In this document: in pieces, positions 51,381 through 59,783 of the stretch
Layout: each line of letters starts with the position of its first letter
Position numbering within the stretch: the stretch's first letter is position 1
Origin: DYEC01 sp034434695
Lineage (GTDB): Bacteria; Chloroflexota; Anaerolineae; Anaerolineales; Anaerolineaceae
Reading direction: 5' to 3'
Assembly: GCA_034434695.1 (NCBI GenBank)
Contig: DAOTYY010000112.1
Span: 21,422 to 85,421 of the forward strand
Length of the DNA stretch: 64,000 nucleotides
The notes under the pieces: generated by a model
The model's database searches: none
What the model was told of the DNA's origin: nothing
What the model saw: the letters and a program-made list of their open reading frames with translations, nothing else
Made by a program: the position numbers and the translations under genes

Positions 51381-52067
51381 ATGCCAGTTAGGGCAATGAT
51401 ATTACTTATAGAAGGGAAACGGTCAAACCATCCTTCTTTTTCCCTGGGACTGACCAAAAAGGGGTTTGAGGTGCACAGCGTTTCAAGTGGTAACGCCGCT
51501 TTAGCCTTTCTTGAACAGCACTCACCGCACATCATCTTGATTGATGCAGCATCCATGCGTACCAGCGGAAAGCGAATTTGCCAATCGATTCGCGAACATA
51601 AGCCAAATTTACCTATCATGGCAATTGTTAACAAAGAACAAAGCGAAGGAAAACTTGATGCGGACGTCGTCTTGGTGCAACCCTTCACCTTGCAGAAACT
51701 GCTCAATCGTCTTCGGCCGCTGCTTCCAGCCGAGAACAAAAATGTTCTTGTGGCTGGCCCCCTCAACCTGGATACTGAACAGCGCTGGGTACGTTATCAC
51801 AATCGTCAGATCAGTCTAACACCTCGCATGGTCACCTTGCTGAAAGTACTTATGCAACATCCTGGCGAAGTCATTGACCGCGAAGAGTTGTTCAAACTTG
51901 TTTGGGACACTGCCTATACAGGTGATACCCGAACTCTGGATGTCCATATCAGCTGGCTACGTCAGGCGCTTGAAGAAGACCCTCGTCACCCGCGCTTTGT
52001 CAAGACCGTGCGCGGGGTTGGTTACCGTCTAGACATTGAACCTGAGCCAATGCCTTCCAGACATTAG
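51381..52067 (+). CDS. Atypical OmpR/PhoB-type response regulator
   Basis: Two-domain transcription regulator. The receiver-like domain (RAMILLIEGKRSNHPSFSLGL, HIILIDAASMRTSGKRICQSIRE) keeps an Asp at the phosphorylation position. The N-terminal acidic pair is reduced to one Glu, and the conserved Lys before Pro is Gln (DVVLVQPF). The C-terminal winged helix is normal: ISLTPRMVTLLKVLMQHPGEVIDREELFKLVW and RTLDVHISWLRQAL, HPRFVKTVRGVGYRL. I take the ATG at 51381 (AAAGG upstream); 51396 or the longer frame from 51264 are alternatives. No histidine kinase is adjacent. Confidence 0.83.
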   Translation: MPVRAMILLIEGKRSNHPSFSLGLTKKGFEVHSVSSGNAALAFLEQHSPHIILIDAASMRTSGKRICQSIREHKPNLPIMAIVNKEQSEGKLDADVVLVQPFTLQKLLNRLRPLLPAENKNVLVAGPLNLDTEQRWVRYHNRQISLTPRMVTLLKVLMQHPGEVIDREELFKLVWDTAYTGDTRTLDVHISWLRQALEEDPRHPRFVKTVRGVGYRLDIEPEPMPSRH

Positions 52068-52102
52068 AGAACTCGAAGACATTCACTCAAACAAAGGAAT
52101 CC

Positions 52103-52130
52103 TTGACACTGCTTCACAGCGTCGTATAAT
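52103..52130 (+). promoter_or_regulatory. Promoter of serS leader
   Basis: TTGACA (52103-52108), 16 nt spacer, TATAAT (52125-52130). Predicted start near 52137, leaving a leader of about 290 nt. Confidence 0.85.
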
Positions 52131-52136
52131 CTCAGT

Positions 52137-52402
52137 AAATTAAAAATTCAACTCAGGGTCAAGTCATCAGGATGTTTTTCGGAGAGCCCGCGTCTGGTGC
52201 GAGCTGGCAACTAAACGATGAATTCCCCCTGACCGCCTATTGAAGGCGGATTATCCTCTCAGAAATGGTTCAATGACCATTGCAAGAGAATCGGCGAAAC
52301 CGTTACCTTTCTCACAAAGCTACCGACCGGCTCTCTTTCAAACCGGTGGCGAAGGCAGGTAGCGCTACAAATTGCCCCTTCGTCCTGCTATGACGAAGGG
52401 GT
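52137..52402 (+). ncRNA. Divergent T-box leader of serS
   Basis: Gene-free leader that matches the valS T-box at several points. Base of stem I: TCAGGG with CCCTGA, then CATC with GATG, leaving an internal loop AATTCC that contains the Ser codon TCC. Stem III: ACCGG...CCGGT (52326-52346). After it, GGCGAAGGCAGGTAGCGCTAC aligns with the valS GGCGAAATGAGGTGGTACCGC, but TGGT-ACC is replaced by TAGC-GCT. Terminator-like stem: CCCCTTCGTC (52375-52384) with GACGAAGGGG (52392-52401). It lacks a T-run. GCAGG (52355-52359) can pair alternatively with CCTGC (52384-52388). Confidence 0.65.
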
Positions 52403-52426
52403 TACTGATTGAAACCAGGAGGCTTC

Positions 52427-53701
52427 ATGTTCGACATCAATCTCATCCGTCAGGAACCTGATCTGGTCCGTCAAGCGCTGCGCAACCGTCAAATGGACAC
52501 GTCCATCGTTGATACAACCTTAAAGCTTGACCAGCGCCGGCGTAGTTTGCTTATGGAGGTTGAAGCGCTTAAAGCCGAGCGAAACACCGTTTCGCGCGAG
52601 ATCGGCAAGATGAAAAACCCTGTTGAACGTCAGGAAAAGATTGAAGCCATGCGGGCTCTGGGTGACCGTATCGCTGCGCTTGACGAACAGGTACGACAGG
52701 TGGAGGCAGAATTGCAGACCACCTTATCAGGTATCCCGAACCTGCCCGACCCTTCTGTTCCTGTAGGTGAGAGTGAGCATGATAATGTGGTCATCAAGCA
52801 GGTGGGAGATATTCCGGAATTCAATTTTAATCCCCAACCGCATTGGGACCTTGGAGTCAAACTAGGGATCATAGACTTTGATCGCGGGGTAAAGCTTACC
52901 GGATCACGTTTCTATGTGCTCAGCGGCGCCGGTGCACGCTTGCAACGCGCCCTGATCGCCTGGATGCTAGACCTTCACATCCGTCAGGGTTATTTGGAGA
53001 AGTACCCACCCTTTATGGTGCGCAGTGAAACCCTCTTTGCTTCGGGTCAGCTACCCAAGTTTGCCGATAACCTTTACAAGGACCATGAGGAAGACTTATG
53101 GATGGTGCCCACCGCCGAAGTGCCGCTTACCGGTTTACACATGGACGAAATCCTAGAGGAGAAAGACCTGCCATTGCGCTATACTGCCTATACCCCATGT
53201 TTTCGGCGCGAAAAAATGAGCGCTGGTCGAGATGTGCGTGGCATAAAGCGCGGCCATCAATTCGACAAAGTGGAAATGTATATCTTTTGCAAACCAGAGG
53301 AATCGTCCACCGAACTGGCAAAAATGCTGGCAGATGCCGAGCAAACCTGCGCCGAATTAGGATTGACTTATCGTGTGGTTCAAATTTGTACAGGAGACCT
53401 GAGCTTTAATGCGCGTATTGCCTATGATATAGAAGTCTGGGCACCTGGGGTTGGCGAATGGCTGGAAGTGTCTTCAGTCTCTAATGTGGGTGATTTTCAA
53501 GCGCGCCGCGCTGCTATCCGTTACCGACCTATTGAAGGAAAAGGTACCCGTCTGGTACATACATTGAACGGTTCCGGGTTAGGTTTGCCGCGCACATTGA
53601 TTGCCGTGCTTGAAAACTATCAACAACCTGATGGCTCGATTATTGTACCAGAAGTACTACGTCCCTGGATGAATGGTATCGAAAAAATACAGGCAACATA
53701 G
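52427..53701 (+). CDS. serS: Seryl-tRNA synthetase
   Basis: Class II synthetase, 424 residues, charging tRNA-Ser. N-terminal coiled-coil arm (LLMEVEALKAERNTVSREIGKMK...IAALDEQVRQVEAEL), then class II motifs: motif 2 in LRYTAYTPCFRREKMSAGRDVRGIKRGHQFDKVEMY and motif 3 in HTLNGSGLGLPRTLIAVLENYQ. CCAGGAGG precedes the ATG at 52427. Probably controlled by the T-box-like leader. Confidence 0.97.
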   Translation: MFDINLIRQEPDLVRQALRNRQMDTSIVDTTLKLDQRRRSLLMEVEALKAERNTVSREIGKMKNPVERQEKIEAMRALGDRIAALDEQVRQVEAELQTTLSGIPNLPDPSVPVGESEHDNVVIKQVGDIPEFNFNPQPHWDLGVKLGIIDFDRGVKLTGSRFYVLSGAGARLQRALIAWMLDLHIRQGYLEKYPPFMVRSETLFASGQLPKFADNLYKDHEEDLWMVPTAEVPLTGLHMDEILEEKDLPLRYTAYTPCFRREKMSAGRDVRGIKRGHQFDKVEMYIFCKPEESSTELAKMLADAEQTCAELGLTYRVVQICTGDLSFNARIAYDIEVWAPGVGEWLEVSSVSNVGDFQARRAAIRYRPIEGKGTRLVHTLNGSGLGLPRTLIAVLENYQQPDGSIIVPEVLRPWMNGIEKIQAT

Positions 53702-53702
53702 C

Positions 53703-54212
53703 ATGATAGAGAATTGGACACAGACAGCGTTCCTGGCTGTCATCATCTTTGTGATGTTGTTGGGACTAGCGGGTTTGATTATTCCTGTGCTTCCGGGGCT
53801 GGTAATGATATGGCTGGCAGCGCTTGTTTACTGGATCGCCACCGGCTTTACCTGGATAACCTGGGTTGCCCTTGCCGTCCTGACTGTCTTAATGATCGGC
53901 GGCAGCGTGATTGATAATATCCTAATGGGCGCTAGCGCTCGCATGAGCGGGGCAAGCTGGCTGGGAATCGGTATTGCTTTACTTGCAGGCATACTGGGAA
54001 GCATCTTTCTCACCCCAATTGGCGGCTTACTGTTAGCGTTGCTGGGAATTTTCATCGTTGAAATCATTCGTCTGCGCGACTGGCGCAAAGCCCTGAACTC
54101 TACAACCAGCATGGCAATCGGCTGCGGCTCTTCAGCGTTTGTTCGGTTTGCCATTGGCTGTCTGATGATATTGATTTGGGCTATAGTCTCGTTTTATTTT
54201 CCAGCCATGTAG
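53703..54212 (+). CDS. DUF456 membrane protein
   Basis: About 169 residues, nearly all hydrophobic, with the DUF456 pattern: FVMLLGLAGLIIPVLPGLVMIWLAALVYW, GGSVIDNILMGASARMSGASWLGIGIALLAGILGSIFLTPIGGLLLALLGIFIVE. Function unknown. The ATG lies 1 nt after the serS stop, so translation is coupled and the gene is probably under the serS leader. Confidence 0.85.
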   Translation: MIENWTQTAFLAVIIFVMLLGLAGLIIPVLPGLVMIWLAALVYWIATGFTWITWVALAVLTVLMIGGSVIDNILMGASARMSGASWLGIGIALLAGILGSIFLTPIGGLLLALLGIFIVEIIRLRDWRKALNSTTSMAIGCGSSAFVRFAIGCLMILIWAIVSFYFPAM

Positions 54213-54225
54213 CAGACAACATAAA

Positions 54226-54993
54226 ATGACAGGTCTCAACATTCGTCAATCTGAGTATGCACGGGTGGAGAAGGTGACTGCCTGTCGTTGGCGACTATGG
54301 ATAGGCGCGGGCCCAGCCGGGCAGTACCGCTGGGCGCAATTAGATGATTATATAAACTTGCCTCGCGAGCATTTTTACTGGCAGGCACCATTTTGTCTAA
54401 AAATAAGAGCACGTATATCTACCCAAGATGTGGAGGGTACCTGGGGATTTGGTTTCTGGAATGATCCTTTTTCAACAAATATGAGACTGAAAGGCACAAT
54501 ACGCCACCTCCCCACTTTGCCACAGGCAGCTTGGTTTTTTTATGCCTCACCACCCAATTATCTTGCCCTGCGGGATGTCCATCCGGCTCGAGGAATGCTG
54601 ATGGCTTCATTTTCCTCCTGGAGATTGCCAACACCCCTACTGTTTCCGGGGTTACTGGCATTACCGTTGTTCTTGATTCGTCCCATTGCTCGCCTGTTGC
54701 GCCGCCTGGCTCGGCTCATCATCGCTGATGATGCAGGCAAGACGGACATTGACCTTACCGACTGGCACTCTTACCGGCTCGATTGCAAAAAAACAACAGT
54801 GCGTTTTTACATTGATGACCAGCCCTGTTTTGAAACACCGATTGTTCCGCGAGGGAAGCTAGGGCTGGTCATCTGGATTGACAATCAATATCTCGCTTTT
54901 GAACCAAATGGAGCGCTTCGGGCGGGAACACTGGCAACCCCCGAGGACGCTTGGTTGGAAGTTGAGGATATTGCTGTCAACAAGAATTGCTAA
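54226..54993 (+). CDS. Unrecognised protein, possible concanavalin-like fold
   Basis: A 255-residue protein without an assignable family. Strands such as WGFGFWNDPF near residue 75, DLTDWHSYRLDCKKTTVRFYIDDQPCFETP and GKLGLVIWIDNQYLAF resemble the jelly-roll fold of family 16-like or DUF1080-like domains. A hydrophobic/basic segment in the middle (LFPGLLALPLFLIRPIARLLRRLARLI) could touch the membrane. It starts 13 nt after the DUF456 stop and its end overlaps the convergent UbiA gene by 4 nt. Confidence 0.68.
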   Translation: MTGLNIRQSEYARVEKVTACRWRLWIGAGPAGQYRWAQLDDYINLPREHFYWQAPFCLKIRARISTQDVEGTWGFGFWNDPFSTNMRLKGTIRHLPTLPQAAWFFYASPPNYLALRDVHPARGMLMASFSSWRLPTPLLFPGLLALPLFLIRPIARLLRRLARLIIADDAGKTDIDLTDWHSYRLDCKKTTVRFYIDDQPCFETPIVPRGKLGLVIWIDNQYLAFEPNGALRAGTLATPEDAWLEVEDIAVNKNC

Positions 54994-55979
54994 AAGAAAA
55001 CCACACTAGCAATGAGCCCCAATAACAGCGCCAGCCCATACGCCCGATTCTGATAAAAAGCAGCCGCAACATACCACAAAGGCCAGACATCCCGACTGTA
55101 ATTCGGGGGACAATTAGCAGGTTTAGGTTTGAGAAAAACCGGCAACACACGCGGCATGGTGTATAACCCCAGTAATACCAACAACATCACCCAGGGAAAA
55201 TACCCAATTCCTATCAGATAAAATACCAGTAAATACTGTAATGCCATCATTGTCAGCGCCACATAACGCGCTGTTGTCTCGCCCAATAGCACGGGCAGAG
55301 TTCGGATCCCTTTTGCTTTGTCTTGATCCAGCTTATCAATGTGTTTGCCAAAAATAACGGCTGTCGGACCTAACGCATACGGCAGACTAGCAATGACCAC
55401 ATTCCAATCCCATTGACCGGTGATGACATAATATCCCCCACCTATCATCAGGGGTCCCCAGACAACGATTACCGCAATCTCACCCAGCCCAATGTACTTC
55501 AGCGGATATGTATAAAAAAAGACAAAGAAAGCGCCAGCCAGTAATAACCCGAGTGCCATCCAACCGCCAAAGATGACCAGTGGAATACCCGCAGCCAGAG
55601 CCACTAGCCCAGTAACAGCAGCATACATTAAGACCTGACGCTTACTCATCAGCCCCTGTTCAAGCGGCTGTGGGCCGTATTGAGTACGAAAGTAATTATC
55701 TTTGTCCACTCCTTTCTCATAGTCGGTAATATCATTCATTAAGTTATTCATCGCGTGTGCAAAAACTAGACCAATTGTTAGCAATATCCAGCGTTCCCAA
55801 CTGAACATGCCAGCACGCGTTGCAAGTAAACCTGCAATAGCCGACGAAATGAAAGTCATAATTAACACCGCCGCGCGGGTGGAAATCAACCACTTTGAGA
55901 TTACATCCAAACGCTCCCATTCTTCTTTTTCCACACGAGGTATGACACGTAGAGCCTTAACCCACATTGATACATTCAT
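54990..55979 (-). CDS. UbiA family prenyltransferase
   Basis: Membrane enzyme that attaches a prenyl chain to an acceptor, 329 residues. First Asp-rich motif NNLMNDITDYEKGVDKDN, second motif DKLDQDKAKGIRTLPVLLGE, and about eight helices. MenA-like (dihydroxynaphthoate octaprenyltransferase, menaquinone synthesis) is one possibility, but UbiA members vary widely and no menaquinone gene is adjacent. GGAGGATC precedes the ATG. Confidence 0.88.
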   Translation of the reverse strand: MNVSMWVKALRVIPRVEKEEWERLDVISKWLISTRAAVLIMTFISSAIAGLLATRAGMFSWERWILLTIGLVFAHAMNNLMNDITDYEKGVDKDNYFRTQYGPQPLEQGLMSKRQVLMYAAVTGLVALAAGIPLVIFGGWMALGLLLAGAFFVFFYTYPLKYIGLGEIAVIVVWGPLMIGGGYYVITGQWDWNVVIASLPYALGPTAVIFGKHIDKLDQDKAKGIRTLPVLLGETTARYVALTMMALQYLLVFYLIGIGYFPWVMLLVLLGLYTMPRVLPVFLKPKPANCPPNYSRDVWPLWYVAAAFYQNRAYGLALLLGLIASVVFF

Positions 55980-56055
55980 TTTTTTTGATCCTCCAGCTTT
56001 TTTATGAAATTTAAAACAAAATATAGTTTACCTTCAGAGAATGATCTTGGCAATC

Positions 56056-56850
56056 CTATTTTCGTTTTGTAAAAGGCTTTCTCTCAGCGTAGTGATCTGA
56101 CATCCCCCTTATTAGATATATTTCGCCCTCCTCTGGAGTGCCAAGTTTAATCAGTTGGTCTGGATGATGCCTTGCCAACCAAGCTACCTCCGCTGCCAGT
56201 AACGCATCCAGCTCTGCTGAAGAGAGAATTCCTTGTAAAGGCAAAACGCCGCTGAGAAGTTTATGTCGAGTCACTTCTTCAAAAAAGCGGAGCGGGTCCG
56301 TTACGGGCAGGTCACGCTCAAATAATACTAACTGCCGTTGCAATCGCCCTTCTAGAGAACGCGCTTCAAAGGGTTTTAAGCCTAGCAGATGCCAGAAACC
56401 CGCCTCAGCGTTCGTTTCCAGCCATTGCCGCTCAGCTCCTTCAGCAGGATATGGCTCATAACCGAGTGTTTGTAATTGTGCAAAGAAAGTGAATCCCCTT
56501 TGCATCCAGCGTGGACAATCCACAACGGAAGAGGGCGTTGCAACTATATGAACACCTTGCTGCCGCAGTTCATATTCCGCCAGACGCATATCCGTCCATT
56601 TTTCTTCAACCACATTTGAAAAAAGCTGTTGTTGGGTCGCAAGTTGCCGGAATACCCCCTGATTTGGGCGCGCCGGTAGATTAACCGCCGCCACACAAGC
56701 ACTCTGACCGGCTGCAAACGCCAGCACATCTTGCGGCTTCCCCGTTGTCAATGCCAGCAGTTTATGCTCATCATCCAGCGCCGCAAAGGTGAAACCATCC
56801 CGCCCGCCAGAGTGTACAACGCCCAAAAATGTTGCTGACGCTGCATCCAT
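56056..56850 (-). CDS. DUF429 protein (predicted RNase H-like fold)
   Basis: A 264-residue protein of the DUF429 family, predicted nuclease-like by fold. Stretches: FLGVVHSGGRDGFTFAALDDE, CVAAVNLPARPNQGVFRQLA, WMQRGFTFFAQLQTLGY, EGAERQWLETNAEAGFWHLLGL and RLQRQLVLFE. No catalytic assignment is safe. A TAAACT box 8 nt before the ATG hints at a leaderless message, but this is weaker than at mutS or scpA. Confidence 0.78.
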   Translation of the reverse strand: MDAASATFLGVVHSGGRDGFTFAALDDEHKLLALTTGKPQDVLAFAAGQSACVAAVNLPARPNQGVFRQLATQQQLFSNVVEEKWTDMRLAEYELRQQGVHIVATPSSVVDCPRWMQRGFTFFAQLQTLGYEPYPAEGAERQWLETNAEAGFWHLLGLKPFEARSLEGRLQRQLVLFERDLPVTDPLRFFEEVTRHKLLSGVLPLQGILSSAELDALLAAEVAWLARHHPDQLIKLGTPEEGEIYLIRGMSDHYAERKPFTKRK

Positions 56851-56885
56851 TTGTTATGAGTTTAGCGCAGAACAGATAAAAAAAC

Positions 56886-56913
56886 AACCGCCGCACAGAG
56901 TTTTGCGGCGGTT
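56886..56913 (-). terminator. Intrinsic terminator after ctpA
   Basis: AACCGCCGC (56886-56894) and GCGGCGGTT (56905-56913). On the minus strand the stem is followed by GTTTTTTT, so it ends the ctpA transcript. Confidence 0.85.
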
Positions 56914-56945
56914 TTCCTAAACTATTTCAATATTCTAGAAGATTC

Positions 56946-58175
56946 TTAATTCTTCAGCAGCTCAACAGCTCTCTCAAGCTGAACATCCCTTTGGGCTTGA
57001 ATATCCTCCTCAGTGAATTCTACAACAATATCTGGTTCAAGACCAACTTTGTTGATCTGCCGTCCTTTAGGGGTCAGCCAGCGGGCAATGGTGACACGGA
57101 CCGCGCCCTGATCGTTTGCCAAAGGAACCCAATTCTGAACCGAACCCTTTCCATACGTATTGGTTCCAACCAGTTTCCCCCGTCCATAGTCCTGAATCGC
57201 CCCAGCCGTGATCTCGGATGCTGAAGCTGTCCCTTCATTGACCAGTACCACTAGCGGTATATCTCTGGCAATTCCATATTTCTCTGTTTCATAAGTTTGT
57301 CGAGTGCCATCACCATACTCCTCTATCAAAACCACCTTATCAGCAGGGATAAACTCTGAAACCACTTTGACCGCCGTTTTGAGATACCCACCACCATTAT
57401 TACGCAGATCCAGAATCAGCCCTTTTGGATTCTTTGAAAGAAGTTCTTTCAAAGTCTTATCCAGCTCTTCAGCCGTGTCATCTCCAAAGGTGAGTAGTTG
57501 AACATAAGCAACTTCATCTTCCAACATTTCACCTTTAACGCTGGGAATGGTGATTTTTGCGCGCTTAATCGTTACATCAAAAGGCTCTGCAACTGAGGCG
57601 CGTCGGATAGTCAAAGTAACCTCTGTTCCAGCAGGACCAAGGATGCGGCGCAAGACCAGGTTCCCATCCACTCCTGTCATATCTTCACCATCTACGGCGA
57701 TAACCAGATCATCCGGCTGCAAACCAGCCGCTTCAGCAGGCGACCCCGGCATTGGTGCAATAATTTTGAGATATTCGCCTGTAATGTCAACCCACGCTCC
57801 AATCCCTTCATATTCCCCCTGCAAAGGAGCATTCTGCTGGCGGTATTGATCCGGATCCATATAGGAGGTATGCTCATCACCCAATGAAGCCAACATCCCG
57901 CGGATTGCGCCGCGCATCATCTCAACTTCATCAACGGGCTGTTGAACATACTGGGTCTTAACAATATCCCATGCTTCCCAAAAAGGTGTAAAAAGCCTGT
58001 CACGCTCTTGAGCGGGGGTTGTCTGTGTAGCAATTTGCCAAGAAAAAACATTGACTGGCAAAACAAAGCCTGGATTGCCGGGCATCGCCCAACCAACCAG
58101 CACGCCCGCTGAGAACGCGGCTAGCAGGACAACTAGGCTCCAGACAACCAGTAAAATAGTTTTAGGATTTTTCAT
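56946..58175 (-). CDS. ctpA: C-terminal processing protease (S41 family)
   Basis: Periplasmic or extracellular tail-specific protease, about 409 residues. An N-terminal membrane helix/signal (TILLVVWSLVVLLAAFSAGVLVGWAM), a PDZ domain (YLKIIAPMPGSPAEAAGLQPDDLVIAVDGEDM), then the catalytic domain with GLILDLRNNGGG, nucleophile Ser in NEGTASASEITAG and Lys in NTYGKGSVQ. The ATG at 58175 has CAGGAGG upstream; the open frame to 58217 is not needed. A terminator follows. Confidence 0.95.
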   Translation of the reverse strand: MKNPKTILLVVWSLVVLLAAFSAGVLVGWAMPGNPGFVLPVNVFSWQIATQTTPAQERDRLFTPFWEAWDIVKTQYVQQPVDEVEMMRGAIRGMLASLGDEHTSYMDPDQYRQQNAPLQGEYEGIGAWVDITGEYLKIIAPMPGSPAEAAGLQPDDLVIAVDGEDMTGVDGNLVLRRILGPAGTEVTLTIRRASVAEPFDVTIKRAKITIPSVKGEMLEDEVAYVQLLTFGDDTAEELDKTLKELLSKNPKGLILDLRNNGGGYLKTAVKVVSEFIPADKVVLIEEYGDGTRQTYETEKYGIARDIPLVVLVNEGTASASEITAGAIQDYGRGKLVGTNTYGKGSVQNWVPLANDQGAVRVTIARWLTPKGRQINKVGLEPDIVVEFTEEDIQAQRDVQLERAVELLKN

Positions 58176-58244
58176 AAGCCTCCTGGAATATAATTGCCTG
58201 CCATTACATACAAGCAATAATACAGATGCACAATTTGCAGAACA

Positions 58245-58490
58245 CTATCCTAAAGAGTTCTTTCCATCGCTAGATGAGGGCTTTTCTTTCAAGTTCTCCA
58301 CGCGACGGGCGAGTTCAGAAAATTGCCCTTCTTCATCATGCCACGGGTAACGTAAGGTGCGGCTTATCTTATATAGCGTGGTTGTATCCGCGAAAAATTG
58401 TCCCCCCTTAAGAGCACGCCACAATCCCAGATTCATCACCACAACAAGGATCACCAGACCAATCAGGACAAGCCAGCCAGTAGTTGACAT
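58245..58490 (-). CDS. Small membrane protein, unrecognised
   Basis: An 81-residue protein with one N-terminal helix (WLVLIGLVILVVVMNLGLW) and a charged C-terminal half (ISRTLRYPWHDEEGQFSELARRVENLKEKP), probably cytoplasmic. CAGGAG precedes tandem ATGs; the second (58490) has the better spacing. It overlaps the stop of the HAD gene and precedes ctpA, so the three may form one unit. Function unknown. Confidence 0.72.
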   Translation of the reverse strand: MSTTGWLVLIGLVILVVVMNLGLWRALKGGQFFADTTTLYKISRTLRYPWHDEEGQFSELARRVENLKEKPSSSDGKNSLG

Positions 58491-59173
58491 CATTGCTCCT
58501 GTTGATATGTTGAAGTCACAGAAAGACTTTTTTCATTCAGAAGATTGTCCAAGACAGCCGATAAGTCACTCAGCCTTGCAATCGCTGTATGATATTGCAA
58601 AGCGGGTGTCACATCTCCAACACGAATAGTATAAAAACCCAACCAACGAGCCGTAGCGAGATTTACAGGCATGTCATCAATCAACACACAATTGGCAGGG
58701 TCAGGATTACCCACTTTTTGCAACGCAATGCTAAAAGCCTCCGGCATGGGTTTACAGTGGGGAGACATATCCAGAATATCAATGATGAGATCAAAACAAT
58801 CTTCCAAGTCAAGTACGCGCAAGACTCGTCTCGCATGATTTCGATCCGCGTTTGTAAAAATCACTTTTGGTAGGGGGTAACGCTTCAGCATGGTACGAAT
58901 CGCCGGGTCAGGCTGAATGAAATGCTGAAGCGGCAGATCATGCACAAAAGCCAGATAGTCCAGTTCATCTATACCATACTCGCTCACCAATCCCCGCATC
59001 GTCGTGCCATACTGTTGAAACAAACGCTTTCGCAAAGGCAGAATCTGTTCCCAAGGCAATCCAACCCGCTCATGCATATATAAGCTGATCCGCTCATAAA
59101 TCGCAGGCCACAAGCCACAATCGCGCGGATAGAGCGTATCATCCAAGTCAAAGAAAAGTATGGTATAAGGCAT
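58490..59173 (-). CDS. HAD superfamily phosphatase (pyrimidine 5'-nucleotidase-like)
   Basis: A 227-residue HAD hydrolase with the DLDDTLYP motif I (TILFFDLDDTLYPRDCGLWP), motif II VIFTNADRNHARRVL, and motif IV CVLIDDMPVNLATARWLGF. The DTLYP...NADxxHA pattern resembles Sdt1/pyrimidine 5'-nucleotidase proteins. An extended -10 box (TGGTATACT) ends 6 nt before the ATG without a Shine-Dalgarno, so the message seems leaderless. Confidence 0.88.
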   Translation of the reverse strand: MPYTILFFDLDDTLYPRDCGLWPAIYERISLYMHERVGLPWEQILPLRKRLFQQYGTTMRGLVSEYGIDELDYLAFVHDLPLQHFIQPDPAIRTMLKRYPLPKVIFTNADRNHARRVLRVLDLEDCFDLIIDILDMSPHCKPMPEAFSIALQKVGNPDPANCVLIDDMPVNLATARWLGFYTIRVGDVTPALQYHTAIARLSDLSAVLDNLLNEKSLSVTSTYQQEQ

Positions 59174-59179
59174 AAGCCA

Positions 59180-59188
59180 AGTATACCA
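59180..59188 (-). promoter_or_regulatory. Extended -10 promoter of HAD gene, leaderless type
   Basis: Minus strand TGG-TATACT (TGn-TATACT), ATG 6 nt downstream. Confidence 0.55.
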
Positions 59189-59202
59189 AAAGGCAGAAGT
59201 TA

Positions 59203-59225
59203 TAAAAGCTGTTTTATAAGCTTTC
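59203..59225 (-). terminator. Weak terminator after cobO
   Basis: Minus strand AAAGCT-TATAAAAC-AGCTTTT, a six-base-pair stem followed by TTATAAC. It is A/T rich and short. Confidence 0.4.
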
Positions 59226-59261
59226 GCTCATGGTCAAGACATAAACTTTCCTTCGTTTCTA

Positions 59262-59783
59262 TCAGAATTCAACCCCCGCCTGGCCGGGAATACCCTGCAA
59301 ATAAGGATGTTTGATCTGTTTCATCTCTGTTACCAGGTCGGCTTGAGCAATCAGCACTTCGGGTGCGGATCGCCCCGTAATTACAAGGTGCAAATCTTTC
59401 GGGCGGTGATAAGCGAGCCATTCTATAACTTCATTCGCATCCAGCCACTGGTAAATTAACGGATAAGTAAACTCATCTAGAATAATCAAATCATAATTCC
59501 TGCTGGTTATCTTTTCCTTTGCAAGCTCCCACCCCCGACGAGCAAAATCTGCTGTTTTGTTCAAATCTTTAGAAAGCCAGGTAAAACCGTCGCCACTGGT
59601 ATACCACTCAATCCCAAGCTTTTTTGCCGCTTTGATTTCCCCCCATTGTCCTGTGCTGGCTTTGATAAACTGAATGACACACACTCGCATCCCTCGCCCC
59701 CAGGCACGCAACAGCATCCCAAAAGCGGCTGTAGATTTTCCTTTTCCATCACCGGTATGGACGATCAGCAACCCTTTTTTCAT
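59262..59783 (-). CDS. cobO: Cob(I)alamin adenosyltransferase, CobA/CobO type
   Basis: Transfers the adenosyl group of ATP to cobalamin or corrinoids, giving the active coenzyme. P-loop HTGDGKGKSTAAFGMLLRA, then VCVIQFIKAS, GDGFTW, DLIILDEFTYP and LVITGRSAPEVLIAQADLVTEM. 173 residues, normal. Its ATG overlaps the stop of the upstream BtuF-like gene. As last gene of the riboswitch-controlled operon, it adenosylates imported cobalamin. Confidence 0.95.
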   Translation of the reverse strand: MKKGLLIVHTGDGKGKSTAAFGMLLRAWGRGMRVCVIQFIKASTGQWGEIKAAKKLGIEWYTSGDGFTWLSKDLNKTADFARRGWELAKEKITSRNYDLIILDEFTYPLIYQWLDANEVIEWLAYHRPKDLHLVITGRSAPEVLIAQADLVTEMKQIKHPYLQGIPGQAGVEF

